A stretch of 64,000 nucleotides of DNA from Corynebacterium testudinoris (GCF_001021045.1 NZ_CP011545.1:2604001-2668000), one strand, 5' to 3'. Shown: positions 8,585-23,797, counted from the stretch's first letter. Notes: a model not told the origin generated them from the letters alone. Numbers and translations are program-made.

Positions 8585-9223
8585 TTAGAGCATGCCCTGC
8601 TCCCGCGCCGCCGCCACCGCGGAGGTGCGGGAGCGCACGCCCAACTTGTCATAGATGTGGACGAGGTGAGACTTCACGGTCGCCTCGGACAACATGAGGG
8701 TATGCCCAATCTCCCGGTTGGAGGAACCCTCCGACACGAGTTTGAGCACTTCCAGCTCACGGGGGGTCAGCGACGTGCGAGGGGTGCGCACGCGCGTCAT
8801 CAGCCGATCCGCCACCACCGGTGACAGCGCCGAATCGCCTTCGGCTGCCGAGCGGACGGCGGCGAGCAACTCAACCGGCGGGGCATCTTTGAGCATGTAC
8901 CCGACAGCTCCTGCCTCGATCGCGCCGAGAATATCCGCATCGGTGTCATAGTTAGTCACCACTAGCACTTTGGGCGGCTTCGCCATGGAGGCTTTGATCT
9001 CTGCGGTGGCTTCCGCCCCGTTCATCACCCGGGTGCCTTCGACCCCGGCCCCGAACCGCAGATCCATGAGGAGCACATCAATCCCGCCGGCTTGAGCGGC
9101 GGCGATGGCGGCTTCCGCCGTCGCTACTTCCCCCACAACTTCGATGTCTTCGGCGTCCTCGAGGACGGCCCGCAGCCCCATCCGGACAATTTCATGATCG
9201 TCGGCCAGCAGCACTCGGATCAT
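8585..9223 (-). CDS. NarL/LuxR-type response regulator
   Basis: A 212-residue response regulator. The receiver domain shows the acidic pair in LLADDHE, the phospho-acceptor aspartate in DVLLMDLRF, and the conserved lysine in GYMLKDAPP. The C-terminal LuxR helix-turn-helix contains LTPRELEVLKLVSEGSSNREIGHTL and ATVKSHLVHIYDKLGV. The ATG at 9223 overlaps the TGA of the kinase gene (ATGA), so the two are translationally coupled. The GTG at 9232 is less likely because it abuts the GAGGAAAGG Shine-Dalgarno. The stimulus is unknown. Confidence 0.93.
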   Translation of the reverse strand: MIRVLLADDHEIVRMGLRAVLEDAEDIEVVGEVATAEAAIAAAQAGGIDVLLMDLRFGAGVEGTRVMNGAEATAEIKASMAKPPKVLVVTNYDTDADILGAIEAGAVGYMLKDAPPVELLAAVRSAAEGDSALSPVVADRLMTRVRTPRTSLTPRELEVLKLVSEGSSNREIGHTLMLSEATVKSHLVHIYDKLGVRSRTSAVAAAREQGML

Positions 9224-10533
9224 GCTTGCCACCTTTCCTCTTCGTCGTTGGGGTTTTCATCAAGTGTAGTAGTTAGTGTTGCCTCAGTATGAGTCACGGT
9301 GTTCACCGGGATGGCCACCGACACTGCGGTGCCGAATCCTGGCGTCGACTCGACCTCCAGCACGCCGCCCTGTTCCGCGGCGCGCTGCCGCATCGCGTCA
9401 AGGCCGATGTGGCCGAGGCTGGCGGGCCGCTCCTCGACTTCCGTCGGGTCAAAGCCTTCGCCATTGTCCACGACGTCGAGACGCACCTCCTCGGGCGCGT
9501 ACGTCACCGTCACCTGGCAGCGACTGGCATTGGCATGTTTGGCCACATTCCCGACCGCGCTTTGGGCGATCCGCAACAGGCAGGTCTCCGTCCGCATGGG
9601 CAGCTGCGATTCCTGGCCTTCCATGATGACGCTGATGTCCACGTCCGCGGCCGCCGCGAAACTCCGGGACATCCGTTCTAAGGCACCCTCCAGCGACGTC
9701 TCTGACAGGGAGGCGGGTTGCAGGGTGGCGATCATCGCGCGGGTCTCCCCGAGATTTTCCGCGGCGGTAGTGCGCGCGAGCTCCAACAGCCTTCGGGGGT
9801 TAGCGGTCTGCTCGTCCGGCAGGCCGAATCCCTGAATGTCCCGCTCCACGGAATGCAACAGCAACTGGATGCTGGACAACCCTTGGGCCACGGTGTCATG
9901 GATCTCATGCGCCAGGCGTTGGCGCTCCTCCACCACGCCTGCCGCCCGTTCGGTCTCCGCGAGCTGCGTGCGGGTCGCGATGAGCTGATCAATGAGCTCC
10001 TCGCGCTCCCGATTGATGCGCCACATGGTGCGGAAGGCGTAGTGAATGGCCAGGACCACCGCCGCCGACACCGCCGGCCCCATGACGCCGCCGACCGTCA
10101 ACCCATTGGGAATTTGCGTGATCACCGATACCGCGGTGGCAAAGAGCACCGAGGCCACACCCCGGACATCATCCATCACCCGCAGGTACAAAAAGAACAG
10201 GGAAAAGACCAAGTAGATGCCCACGGGGGCGACCAACATGGCCAAGATCCACAACGTGGTCAACCCCACCAACCACAGCAATTGGGTCGATTCCCGCCAC
10301 TTCGGCAACTGGGCCGACCCATAGAAATACAGCACCGCGAAGCCGGAACACAGCAACAGGTTCAACGCTGCCTCCCCGAAGGGCAGGCGAATGGAACTCA
10401 GCAGCGCGACGATCAACAGCAATGCGGTGAGAATGTGGACGCCATCGGTCAACACTTCCTCATCGGGAGCAGGGGTGCGCTCCCGGGACTCATCCTCCAC
10501 ATCTTGTGGATGAGAATCTAGGCTGGTCTCCAT
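9220..10533 (-). CDS. Sensor histidine kinase, NarL/DesK class
   Basis: About 437 residues. The N-terminal sensor part has roughly five or six membrane helices (about residues 25-185) with almost no extracellular loop, so it probably senses something in the membrane. The HisKA_3 dimerisation domain carries the phospho-acceptor histidine in RLAHEIHDTVAQGLSSIQLLLHS. The HATPase_c domain follows, with DNGEGFDP and GHIGLDAMRQRA. The overall type resembles corynebacterial ChrS/HrrS/EsrS kinases, but I cannot assign it to one of them. ATG 10533 is preferred; the frame is open to 10560. It is co-transcribed with the response regulator downstream. Confidence 0.9.
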   Translation of the reverse strand: METSLDSHPQDVEDESRERTPAPDEEVLTDGVHILTALLLIVALLSSIRLPFGEAALNLLLCSGFAVLYFYGSAQLPKWRESTQLLWLVGLTTLWILAMLVAPVGIYLVFSLFFLYLRVMDDVRGVASVLFATAVSVITQIPNGLTVGGVMGPAVSAAVVLAIHYAFRTMWRINREREELIDQLIATRTQLAETERAAGVVEERQRLAHEIHDTVAQGLSSIQLLLHSVERDIQGFGLPDEQTANPRRLLELARTTAAENLGETRAMIATLQPASLSETSLEGALERMSRSFAAAADVDISVIMEGQESQLPMRTETCLLRIAQSAVGNVAKHANASRCQVTVTYAPEEVRLDVVDNGEGFDPTEVEERPASLGHIGLDAMRQRAAEQGGVLEVESTPGFGTAVSVAIPVNTVTHTEATLTTTLDENPNDEEERWQA

Positions 10534-10604
10534 AACGATGAGCCTACTCAGCCCGTGCATTCGTGAGTGAGAAGGTGCATGGATAGGATCGGTAAAGCGA
10601 CATA

Positions 10605-11882
10605 GTGAGCACGGCTGCGGTGGCCTTGCTTCTGACTTCTGTGAGGATGGTTGACTCGACTGTGCTGGAACCGTTTATTTATGTGGTCTCCGGGGTCCTG
10701 AAACTCTGGCATCTCCTCATCCACAACGTCCTCGGAGTCAACGACTCCACTGCGTGGGCATTCGCCTTGCTGGGCCTGGTGGTCACCGTCCGAGGCCTCA
10801 TCACGCCGATCTCGTGGATCCAGTACATGTCCTCGCGGCGTTCCATCGTCATGCGCCCCGAGCTCGCCGCCTTGAACAAGGAATACGAGACCCGGACTGA
10901 TAAAGAATCAGTCGCCGAGCTGGAGACGAAGCGCAAGGAGCTTCGCCAACGCCACAACTACAATCCGTTGGCCGGTTGTTTGCCCATGCTCATCCAGATC
11001 CCCATCTTCTTCGGGCTCTACCGGGTGGTCGTGCAGATGTCCCGGCCCTCCGAAACCCTCGAGGTACCGGATGGCGCCTCTGTAGGCCTGCTCAATGCCA
11101 CCGAGATGCGCTCCTTTATCAACGCCGAGCTCTTCGGCTACCCGCTGCCGGCCTACGTGGCCATGTCGGAGGAACACCTAGCGGCCTTGGGAACCACCCG
11201 CGACGAGGTTTTGCAATTCGTCTTGCCCACGCTGCTGCTAGCGGTCTTCTTCACCATGTTCAACCTTTTCCAGACGGTGCGCCGCAACCGTTTGACCATG
11301 GATTGGACCTCGAAGATCTCCCGTGTGGCGAACAAGATCATCCTGTTCATGATCCCGTTCATCCCGATCATGCTCATCAGCTTCGGCCTGACCGGCCAGG
11401 CCCCCGTGGCCATCATCGCCTACTGGTTTGCCAACAACCTCTGGACGCTCGCCCAAACCACCCTCATCCGCATCCGAGTCGACCAACTCATGCCGCTATC
11501 GGAAGAGCACCAAGCGTCCACCAACGAAGCGAAGGAAGCCTTCCTCACCGAACTGCGGGAGAGACGCACCTACCGGCGCGGAGTGCGGCGTCGACAAGCT
11601 CTTGGCGCCATCCAACCGTGGAGGATCCCCGAGATCCGCCGCGAGCTCAACGCCGAAAAGGCGGAGCGGCGCGAGAAATCAACCGCCGAGAAAGCTGAGC
11701 GGAAACGGATCCGGAAAGAGCAATCCGCCGCGCGTACCCAGCTGATCAAAGATAAAAATGAGCGCAAGCGCCAAGAGCGCCTCGCCAAAAAGAATGGTGA
11801 AACGACGGCTAAATCGAGTAGTCCGCCGGAGGAGCCAGCAGCATCTGACGAGCCAAGTCCCGAGCAGTCTCCAAAGGACTAA
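10605..11882 (+). CDS. YidC/Oxa1-family membrane protein insertase (second paralogue likely)
   Basis: A 425-residue membrane insertase that helps fold and insert inner-membrane proteins. Transmembrane helices lie near residues 20-40, 50-70, 125-145, 210-235 and 250-290. The family core includes RHNYNPLAGCLPMLIQIPIFFGLYRVV. The last 115 residues are a highly charged, coiled-coil-like tail rich in KAERREKS-type repeats, longer than in most YidC proteins. The canonical actinobacterial yidC lies in the rnpA-yidC cluster near dnaA, which is not here, so this is probably YidC2. The start is GTG 10605; ATG 10647 is an alternative. The last 74 bp overlap the convergent TetR gene. Confidence 0.88.
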   Translation: MSTAAVALLLTSVRMVDSTVLEPFIYVVSGVLKLWHLLIHNVLGVNDSTAWAFALLGLVVTVRGLITPISWIQYMSSRRSIVMRPELAALNKEYETRTDKESVAELETKRKELRQRHNYNPLAGCLPMLIQIPIFFGLYRVVVQMSRPSETLEVPDGASVGLLNATEMRSFINAELFGYPLPAYVAMSEEHLAALGTTRDEVLQFVLPTLLLAVFFTMFNLFQTVRRNRLTMDWTSKISRVANKIILFMIPFIPIMLISFGLTGQAPVAIIAYWFANNLWTLAQTTLIRIRVDQLMPLSEEHQASTNEAKEAFLTELRERRTYRRGVRRRQALGAIQPWRIPEIRRELNAEKAERREKSTAEKAERKRIRKEQSAARTQLIKDKNERKRQERLAKKNGETTAKSSSPPEEPAASDEPSPEQSPKD

Positions 11883-12441
11883 CGTGCCGCACGAAACGGG
11901 CACCAGCCAGACCACCATCGAGGAAGATGAGCAGCTGGTTGGCCTGCGTCGACGACGGGTAACCATTCTTGGCGGTCAATAGATCCGTCATCGTCTGGTG
12001 CATCCACGTCCGATGGGCCAAACAGGCAACGATAATGCCCCGCTCGGAGTCGGTCTCCGGCTTCGGATACTCATTGGCAGCGTTTTGGAAATAGGACCCA
12101 CGGAAATCCTTCCCCGGTTCCTCCGCGATCGCCATGTCGAAGAACGCGAGGATCTTGTCCTCGGCGTCCGCCATCGTCTTGGTGCGATCCACCCAGGCCT
12201 GCCGGGACTGCTCGTCCAGTGCCTCCAGGTAGGCGATCACCAGCGCATCCTTTGACCCAAACAGCGAATACAACGACGCCTTGGCGACATCCGCCTCCCG
12301 GAGGATGCGATCGATGCCGATCACCCGGATACCCTCAGTGGAAAAGAGATTAGTCGCCGAATCCAGCAGGCGCTGGCGGGGGCTAGGACGGTTGCGCCGA
12401 CGAGTAGCGGTGGTCTTCTTCTTGGGCGTGCTGGGTGCCAC
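11809..12441 (-). CDS. TetR/AcrR-family transcriptional regulator
   Basis: A 210-residue TetR repressor. The helix-turn-helix spans about residues 22-68 (RQRLLDSATNLFSTEGIRVIGIDRILREADVAKASLYSLFGSKDAL), preceded by a very basic tail (KKKTTATRRRNRPS). The C-terminal ligand domain is typical in size. A 20-bp palindrome with an ACCGGT centre lies 56 bp upstream and is a likely autoregulatory operator. The 3' end runs 74 bp into the convergent YidC gene. Target genes and inducer are unknown. Confidence 0.9.
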   Translation of the reverse strand: MAPSTPKKKTTATRRRNRPSPRQRLLDSATNLFSTEGIRVIGIDRILREADVAKASLYSLFGSKDALVIAYLEALDEQSRQAWVDRTKTMADAEDKILAFFDMAIAEEPGKDFRGSYFQNAANEYPKPETDSERGIIVACLAHRTWMHQTMTDLLTAKNGYPSSTQANQLLIFLDGGLAGARFVRHVSPLETARDLARQMLLAPPADYSI

Positions 12442-12496
12442 GGAATAGCCGTCCTTCCAAGGGTCGAGGGGAATGCGCGGTTGCTTCTACTCAATA

Positions 12497-12516
12497 TAGA
12501 CAAACCGGTACGTATA
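12497..12516. promoter_or_regulatory. Candidate operator of the TetR regulator
   Basis: A 20-bp palindrome, TAGACAAACC followed by GGTACGTATA, matches at 8 of 10 half-site positions. It lies 56-75 bp upstream of the tetR-type gene. The size and CCGG centre suit a TetR operator. Confidence 0.5.
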
Positions 12517-12625
12517 GCAAGCGTGCACCCCCGCCCTTCGTGGTGGCGCGACCCCCTCAACGCCTCGCGCCCGCCACTCCCCAGGGGGAGCAACGGGCGC
12601 GATACAAGCCGTTCTAGATGGACTT

Positions 12626-12880
12626 CTACTTGCGGACTGCCTGCACAATCGACAGCAGGATGACTGCGCCGAGGAGGCAGGTCAGGAAGCTGAAGATAAT
12701 TCCGCCACCGGCCACGTCGAAGAAGAAGCTAAGCAGCCAACCACCAAGCAGGCCGCCGATAACGCCGACGATGATGTTAAGCAGGAGGCCCTGCTGGGCG
12801 TCGGTGCCCTTGATCTTGGAAGCAATCCAGCCTGCGAGGCCGCCGATGATAATCCAACCGAAGATTCCCAAACCGAGCAT
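12626..12880 (-). CDS. GlsB/YeaQ/YmgE-family small membrane protein
   Basis: An 84-residue protein of the transglycosylase-associated (YeaQ/YmgE) family with three hydrophobic helices and the glycine-rich repeats GIFGWIIIGGLAGWIASKI and GVIGGLLGGWLLSFF. Members are stress-induced membrane proteins without a proven activity. ATG 12880 is chosen over an upstream ATG at 12952 because it follows GAGAAGGAGAACGAC, a strong Shine-Dalgarno, and begins the conserved sequence. Monocistronic. Confidence 0.88.
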   Translation of the reverse strand: MLGLGIFGWIIIGGLAGWIASKIKGTDAQQGLLLNIIVGVIGGLLGGWLLSFFFDVAGGGIIFSFLTCLLGAVILLSIVQAVRK

Positions 12881-13122
12881 GTCGTTCTCCTTCTCACTTT
12901 TATCTTTCTCAGTCGACAGAGGCGCCGGCCAAGATTGAGCTTTGTTGTTCACTGAAGAAGCTTGTGAAAGTTACACTCAGTGATCACATGTATAGCTTTG
13001 CATGAATTACGGTGAGATGCACGCTCACACCGACATCGTGACCGGATCGTTGTGACTTCGCTTCCGAAATGATCTGTTTTGGTGGGCGTAACTAGTTCGA
13101 GTACCGATGCCTAGAAAGACGA

Positions 13123-13153
13123 AACCCGCATCCCCCTTTGCGGGGACACGGGT
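13123..13153 (-). terminator. Terminator of the universal stress protein gene
   Basis: On the minus strand ACCCGTGTCCCC pairs with GGGGGATGCGGG around a GCAAA loop, followed by TTTCGTCTTTC. It starts 19 bp after the stop of the usp gene. Confidence 0.8.
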
Positions 13154-13171
13154 AACAGTCGGGTTGAAAGT

Positions 13172-14068
13172 TTAGGAATCGATCGGGCGAACAACCATCA
13201 TCGGGCACGGTGCGGACTGCAGCAGCGCACGAGACGTGGAGCCCAAAAGCATGCCCTTGAAGCCACCGCGGCCGTGCGAACCGACGACCAGCAACTGTGC
13301 CCCCTCAGAGTTCTCCACGAGCGCTCGGACCGGGCGGTCACGGGTGATCACCTTGCGTACCTCAACGTTGGGGTACTTCTCCGTCATCGGGGCGAGGCGC
13401 TCAGAGAGCATCTCAATCTGCTCACGCTCCACCTCTTCCCACTGCAGCTGGGCTGCCGAGAGCCCCGCGAGAGAAGCCTGAACCTGCATGTCCATCCAGG
13501 TGTGCACGGTGACGAGCTCGCAGTTGCGGGCATCTGCCTCCGCGAAGGCGATTTCCGTGGCCCGCTGGGAGACATCAGAGCCATCCACGCCCACGACGAC
13601 GGGGCCATACTTCGTGGCTTCCTGCACCGGGTTGTCATCGCGGACAACCACGACGGGGCACTCAGCGTGGGACACAACAGCGGCGGACACCGAACCCATG
13701 ACCATGCCCGACAGGCCACCGAGGCCTCGGGAACCCATGACAATCATGGTGACGTCCTTGGACATCTCCAGCAGCATGTCGATCGGGGAGCCTTCAGCGA
13801 TCGTGTGTCCGATCTTGATGCCAGGAGCGATCTCATGAGCTATGACGCGAGCCTGGTCGATCTTCTCCATCGTCTCGGACTGAAGGTCATCGAACAGCTC
13901 CTGCGGCGGAACCATGCCCTCGGCGTAGAGGAACTGCGGCATGGTGTACGAAGACGCGAGACGCAGCGGGATGCCGCGCTTGTTAGCAGTGTTGGCGGCC
14001 CAACGAACAGCATTATGTGAGGCCTCGGAGCCGTCGACTGCTACGACGACAATGTCTTCCTTAGTCAT
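13172..14068 (-). CDS. Universal stress protein with tandem UspA domains
   Basis: A 298-residue protein with two UspA domains (about residues 1-145 and 155-298). Each ends in an ATP-binding G2xG9xG(S/T) motif: GSRGLGGLSGMVMGSVSAAVV in the first and GSHGRGGFKGMLLGSTSRALL in the second. Both keep the N-terminal VxVDGS sequence (VVAVDGSEAS, VVGVDGSDVS). Tandem Usp proteins bind ATP and support survival under stress; the precise role is unknown. GAAAGGGCGATCGAA is a good Shine-Dalgarno. The gene is monocistronic with its own hairpin terminator. Confidence 0.93.
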   Translation of the reverse strand: MTKEDIVVVAVDGSEASHNAVRWAANTANKRGIPLRLASSYTMPQFLYAEGMVPPQELFDDLQSETMEKIDQARVIAHEIAPGIKIGHTIAEGSPIDMLLEMSKDVTMIVMGSRGLGGLSGMVMGSVSAAVVSHAECPVVVVRDDNPVQEATKYGPVVVGVDGSDVSQRATEIAFAEADARNCELVTVHTWMDMQVQASLAGLSAAQLQWEEVEREQIEMLSERLAPMTEKYPNVEVRKVITRDRPVRALVENSEGAQLLVVGSHGRGGFKGMLLGSTSRALLQSAPCPMMVVRPIDS

Positions 14069-14200
14069 TTCGATCGCCCTTTCATGTTAAGGATCGATAT
14101 TCTTCGGTGTCTATGTCAATTGTAGCGCCGATTATCCCAGCTTGGGCGGATGTTAGTACCAGATAGATAAGCTGGTACTTCTCCCGTGCGGGCCGGCTTT

Positions 14201-14344
14201 TTAGCCGATCGGGACGGGAGTTGCGGAGTCAGAGTTAGCGGGGAAGAGGATTCCGTAGATGACCTTAGCGAAGTCGGTGATCACCTTACCGATACCCTCA
14301 GAGGAGAAAGCGGTAGCCTGTTCGAGGATGGCATCAAAGTTCAT
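14201..14344 (-). CDS. Candidate 47-residue amphipathic peptide (porin-like or membrane peptide, unrecognised)
   Basis: A short open frame, MNFDAILEQATAFSSEGIGK and onward, with alternating hydrophobic residues through VITDFAKVIYGILFPAN and a proline-rich end. It is acidic and looks like one long amphipathic helix, reminiscent in size and pattern of the very small corynebacterial mycomembrane porins, though I cannot match it to PorA or PorH. A hairpin overlaps the stop (CTCCCGT with ACGGGAG). Its ATG shares the CATG with the ATG of the divergent pseudouridine synthase. There is no Shine-Dalgarno; a leaderless start is possible. It may not be a gene. Confidence 0.5.
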   Translation of the reverse strand: MNFDAILEQATAFSSEGIGKVITDFAKVIYGILFPANSDSATPVPIG

Positions 14345-15338
14345 GAATAACAGGGTATCCCAACAACGCGTTCAGCGCTCGCCCTTGCCCGTCCGAGACG
14401 GGCTGACGTCCACGCGCGCCCGCCTACCGGTTGATGTGCCCGCGATGCGGGCATGGGATTTCGTGCAGCACCTCATCACTACTCAACGTCACCGGCACCC
14501 TGCCGACGACAGTGCCGCACTCCAAGAGCGTTTCGACGCCCGCCTCGTCGTCCGTCGATCCGGCGATCCTTACGAGCCGGACACGATGGTCCAGCCTGGT
14601 GAGGACGTCTTCTTCTACCGAATGCCAGCCCCCGAACCGCTCGTTCCCTACGGCATCGACATTCTCTACCGAGACGAGAACCTCCTTGTAGTGGACAAAC
14701 CACCCTTCCTGGCCACCATGCCACGCGGAAAGCACATCACCGAGACCGTGACGGTGCGGCTCCGGCGTTCCCTGGATCTTCCCGAGCTCGTGCCCGCGCA
14801 CCGCCTCGACCGCTTAACGTCCGGGGTACTGCTCCTCACGGTCCGTAAGGAAGTCCGTGGTGCCTACCAACGGCTCTTCGCCGATCGCGCCGTGACCAAA
14901 ACCTACGAGGCCATTGCCCCGCTTCGCGACCTGCCGGTCCCGCAGACGTGGTCCTCCCATATGACTAAAACCCCCGGAGACATCCAAGGCTTTATCACTC
15001 CGGGCGAACCAAACGCGCATACAACGCTTCTCGACGTCCAGCCTGTCTCCCCCGACGAGCACCTCACCCTAGCGTCCGTCCATGGACCCCTGGAGCCCCA
15101 GGCCCGTTACTTCCTGCAGCCATTAACCGGCCGCACCCACCAACTCCGCCTCCACATGTGGGCCGCCGGCGTACCGATCCTCGGTGACCCCGTGTATCCG
15201 CGCATCCACACCGAGGCCGAGGAGAACTTCCGCGTCCCCATGCACTTGAGAGCGAGCTCGCTCGCCTTCGTCGATCCGTTGAGTGGCGAGGAGTGCAACT
15301 TCGCTGCTCCCTCGCGCCTGTTTCCCACCATGACCTAG
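14343..15338 (+). CDS. RluA-family pseudouridine synthase
   Basis: A 331-residue RNA pseudouridine synthase. The catalytic block AHRLDRLTSGVLLLT contains the essential aspartate (HRLDxxTSG). The C-terminal motif is TGRTHQLRLHMWAAGVPILGDPVYP. RluA enzymes modify uridines in rRNA or tRNA; which one is not predictable, and the N-terminal part lacks a clear S4 domain. The start at ATG 14343 is supported by the conserved PLPVRDGLTSTRARLPV block shortly after it. The frame opens further upstream, but the opposite strand there carries a possible small gene. It converges with the rRNA operon. Confidence 0.88.
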   Translation: MNNRVSQQRVQRSPLPVRDGLTSTRARLPVDVPAMRAWDFVQHLITTQRHRHPADDSAALQERFDARLVVRRSGDPYEPDTMVQPGEDVFFYRMPAPEPLVPYGIDILYRDENLLVVDKPPFLATMPRGKHITETVTVRLRRSLDLPELVPAHRLDRLTSGVLLLTVRKEVRGAYQRLFADRAVTKTYEAIAPLRDLPVPQTWSSHMTKTPGDIQGFITPGEPNAHTTLLDVQPVSPDEHLTLASVHGPLEPQARYFLQPLTGRTHQLRLHMWAAGVPILGDPVYPRIHTEAEENFRVPMHLRASSLAFVDPLSGEECNFAAPSRLFPTMT

Positions 15339-15371
15339 AACCACCCACACCCATTCTCGTGTGGGCACGCC

Positions 15372-15420
15372 AAAAAGGAGGTCCCGTAGCCCCGATATCC
15401 TCGGCGCTACGAAACCCCCT
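15372..15420 (-). terminator. rRNA operon terminator
   Basis: On the minus strand a long GC-rich stem (GGGGGTTTCGTAGCGCCG with CGGGGCTACGGGACCTCC, few mismatches) is followed by TTTTTGG. It lies about 30 bp beyond the 5S 3' end. Confidence 0.85.
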
Positions 15421-15452
15421 CTAGGGTCTAGCTCACTATTGTTAAGTTTTTA

Positions 15453-15572
15453 GTGTCGGCGGTAACCTACTCTCCCACACCCTCCCAGGTGCAGTACCAT
15501 CAGCGCAACCAGGCTTAGCTTCCGGGTTCGGAAAGGGACCGGGCGTTTCCCTGCTGCCATCAACCACCGACA
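15453..15572 (-). rRNA. rrf: 5S ribosomal RNA
   Basis: The complement shows the 5S pattern: terminal stem GTGTCGGTGG with CCGCCGACAC, plus conserved internal CCGAACCCGGAAGC and a GGGAGAGTAGG motif. Length is about 120 nt. It is the last gene of the operon. Ends are estimated to within a few bases. Confidence 0.93.
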
Positions 15573-15764
15573 CACCCACCAGAACAACACCCACCACCCA
15601 CACAAGGCGATGGACATGCTTCGTTCTGTGACACGAGTGTGCTGTGTCAGACACTGCATAATGGACGCGAACCACCAACCACCCCAACAAGGGCAATCAG
15701 ATGATCTCATTTTTTTTGTTACGTTGCGTAAAAAACACCCACCAACCACCACAGCAGTCAAATG

Positions 15765-20858
<5,094 letters not shown>

Positions 20859-21451
20859 AATTTCAGAAGAAACAATTCAAGGCAGAGCCCAAATTCCCAA
20901 CCAAAAAACAAACAACCAACGATTTTCTAAAAAAATCATCAACTGCTCACACCCACCCCCACACCCGACGGGGCAAAACAAGAGGTGGGCTTAAAAAAAT
21001 ATACGACAACGATTCACATCACTGCACGCACCGGACACACTCACCACCCACACACCCCCACCACACAGGCAAGAGTCATGCACATGGCGCGTTATTTACC
21101 GTGGCACCCGATCCAAAAAAAGGTACCACCCGGCACACACCAACCACACCCACCAACAACACGCCGGCAGGCACAGCTGGCCAACAGCACAATCATCATC
21201 ACAAACAAAAGTACATTGGCACACTATTGAGTTCTCACACAACATCACCACACCCCTACACACCACCTACCACCACAGAGGGGTAGACAATATGAGCAGA
21301 TGAGCTACTGAAGATATTTGGTCAGGGCCTGTTTTCCTCTCGCCGGCACGCAATCCAGACTCTCTTCTCAAGTGTCTGTCTGCGGGGCGCTGTCGGTCGC
21401 GCTGACCTGATTAAAGTTACACACCCACACAGACCAACACAACTCCCCAGG
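20859..21451 (-). promoter_or_regulatory. rRNA operon leader and promoter region
   Basis: Nearly 600 bp without a convincing gene between 16S and the ABC permease gene. A boxA-like antitermination element, GTTGTGTGAGAACTCAATAG, lies at about 21217-21243 on the minus strand and shares its core with the one in the 16S-23S spacer. The segment 20860-21215 is A/C-rich on the plus strand, like the spacer. The promoter(s) should lie at about 21250-21450, but I could not fix a single -35/-10 pair with confidence. Confidence 0.6.
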
Positions 21452-21477
21452 TCAGACGTAAGAAATCGGTTGCACAA

Positions 21478-22508
21478 TCACGCAGTTCTTGCGTTCAATC
21501 CGAGCCAATTGCTCATGCCCCCGCCGTAGGGTGTGAACCGCCGGGCCATGGTCGGGAGAAGGGCGCTGAAGACGAGGTAGAGCACCGCTGCGCCCGCCAC
21601 ACCTATCCAGACGTTGATGAGGCCGAGCACCGCGAGCAACACCACTCCGCCAGCGGCAGCAAGGAACAGAACCGTGATCCACCACGTTTGACGGTCGGAT
21701 AGCTCCAAGGTGCAGGCGATCAGGGGTGCAAAGAAGCCCATGAGAACGAAGCCGAGGGATCCGCCGGCGTGCCCAGGCAGGAGGAGGAAGTAGTCGAAGG
21801 CGGCTATCAGAACGCCGAACGCGACGCTCGTAAGTCCGGCTAGCGCGGTGGAGCCAGCCCACTCCTTCCTGGTCCCGCCCAGGCTTTGCCAGTCCCGCAA
21901 TGAGCGACCGATGGCGCCCATCCCGGATAGACACGACCCGACGATAATTGCCACCCACACGAAGAACCTGACGTGCATCTCCCCATTGACGAAGCTGGTC
22001 CCGCTACGAAGGAGCACAGCCAAAATCAGGAACGTCGCTAAGCCCAGACCCCACGTCACCAGCCAGGCGAGCGCCTGCGGCCGGTAGATAATGGCCGCCC
22101 GCGCCGATGACCTGCGAGTTTCCGGTGCAGCGATCAGCTCCTCCATGCTACGGGTGGGCTGCCCAGGCCACACCATAGCGATGAGCCACAGGGCGAGGAT
22201 GCTGGCGGGGAGGACCCAGCGGGGCTCGGCAGTGGATAGCAATGCGACTTCTATGAGCAGCAGCGGTACCACCGCAGTTACGGCCAGGCGGCGGTGTCGG
22301 CGCCAGGTGGCCCTCGTCAGGCCCAGTGCCGCATAGGGCTCCCACGTCGGCCGCAGGACGGGATAGATCACGACAAGGAGGAGCGCCCACCAGCCACCGA
22401 CGATGGAGGCATTGAAGGTCACTGCCGGGGCAAAGATGAGGAAGTTGATGATGTTCTGGGGAGTGAGCAGGAGAAGGCGGGTCATTCTCCACGGGTGGGC
22501 TACGGAGT

Positions 22509-22512
<4 letters not shown>
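21478..22512 (-). CDS. ABC transporter permease component (unrecognised subfamily)
   Basis: A 344-residue integral membrane protein with about eight to ten hydrophobic helices in pairs, and no transport-family motif that I recognise. The ATPase gene immediately upstream overlaps it by 4 bp (ATGA), so it is almost certainly the membrane half of that ABC system. The cassette resembles YtrA-regulated ABC operons in which the substrate is often an antibiotic or cell-wall intermediate. After the stop, a 26-bp stretch leads to the rRNA leader. The substrate is unknown. Confidence 0.8.
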
Positions 22513-23401
<889 letters not shown>

Positions 23402-23405
<4 letters not shown>

Positions 23406-23776
23406 TGGTAAAGTCCTCGGCTTTCTGCGACGGCGTCGATGAGTCGGTGGATGTCTGCGCGGGTGATGTCGAGCTTGACGGCTTCGTCGATGAGCGGGAC
23501 GAGGTAGGAGGCGGCGAATTCTTCGCCCCGTCTGGCGAGGATGATGTCGCGGGCATCGTCGGTGACAAACATGCCGATACCGCGCCTTTTTTCCAGCACT
23601 CCACTGTCAACGAGGAGGGTGATTCCTTTGCGGGCGGTCGCCGGGTTGATCTGGTGGAATTCGGCGAGTTCGTTGGTCGAGGGCGCGCGGGCACCGGCGC
23701 CGAGGTTGCCGTCGACGATGGAGTCTTCGATGAGGTTGGCTATCTGCCGAAACAACGGAGCCGTCGAGTCATCCAC
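23402..23776 (-). CDS. GntR-family regulator, YtrA subfamily
   Basis: A 124-residue GntR regulator made of the winged helix-turn-helix (APLFRQIANLIEDSIVDGNLGAGARAPSTNELAEFHQINPATARKGITLL) plus a short C-terminal helical tail. This size is typical of the YtrA subfamily, which represses ABC transporter operons. A perfect 9-9 inverted repeat lies 22 bp upstream of the ATG. The start follows GGAGGAGGGGCGCG. The inducer is unknown; cell-envelope stress or a peptide is usual for such systems. Confidence 0.9.
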
Positions 23777-23797
23777 GCGCCCCTCCTCCAGTTAGTT

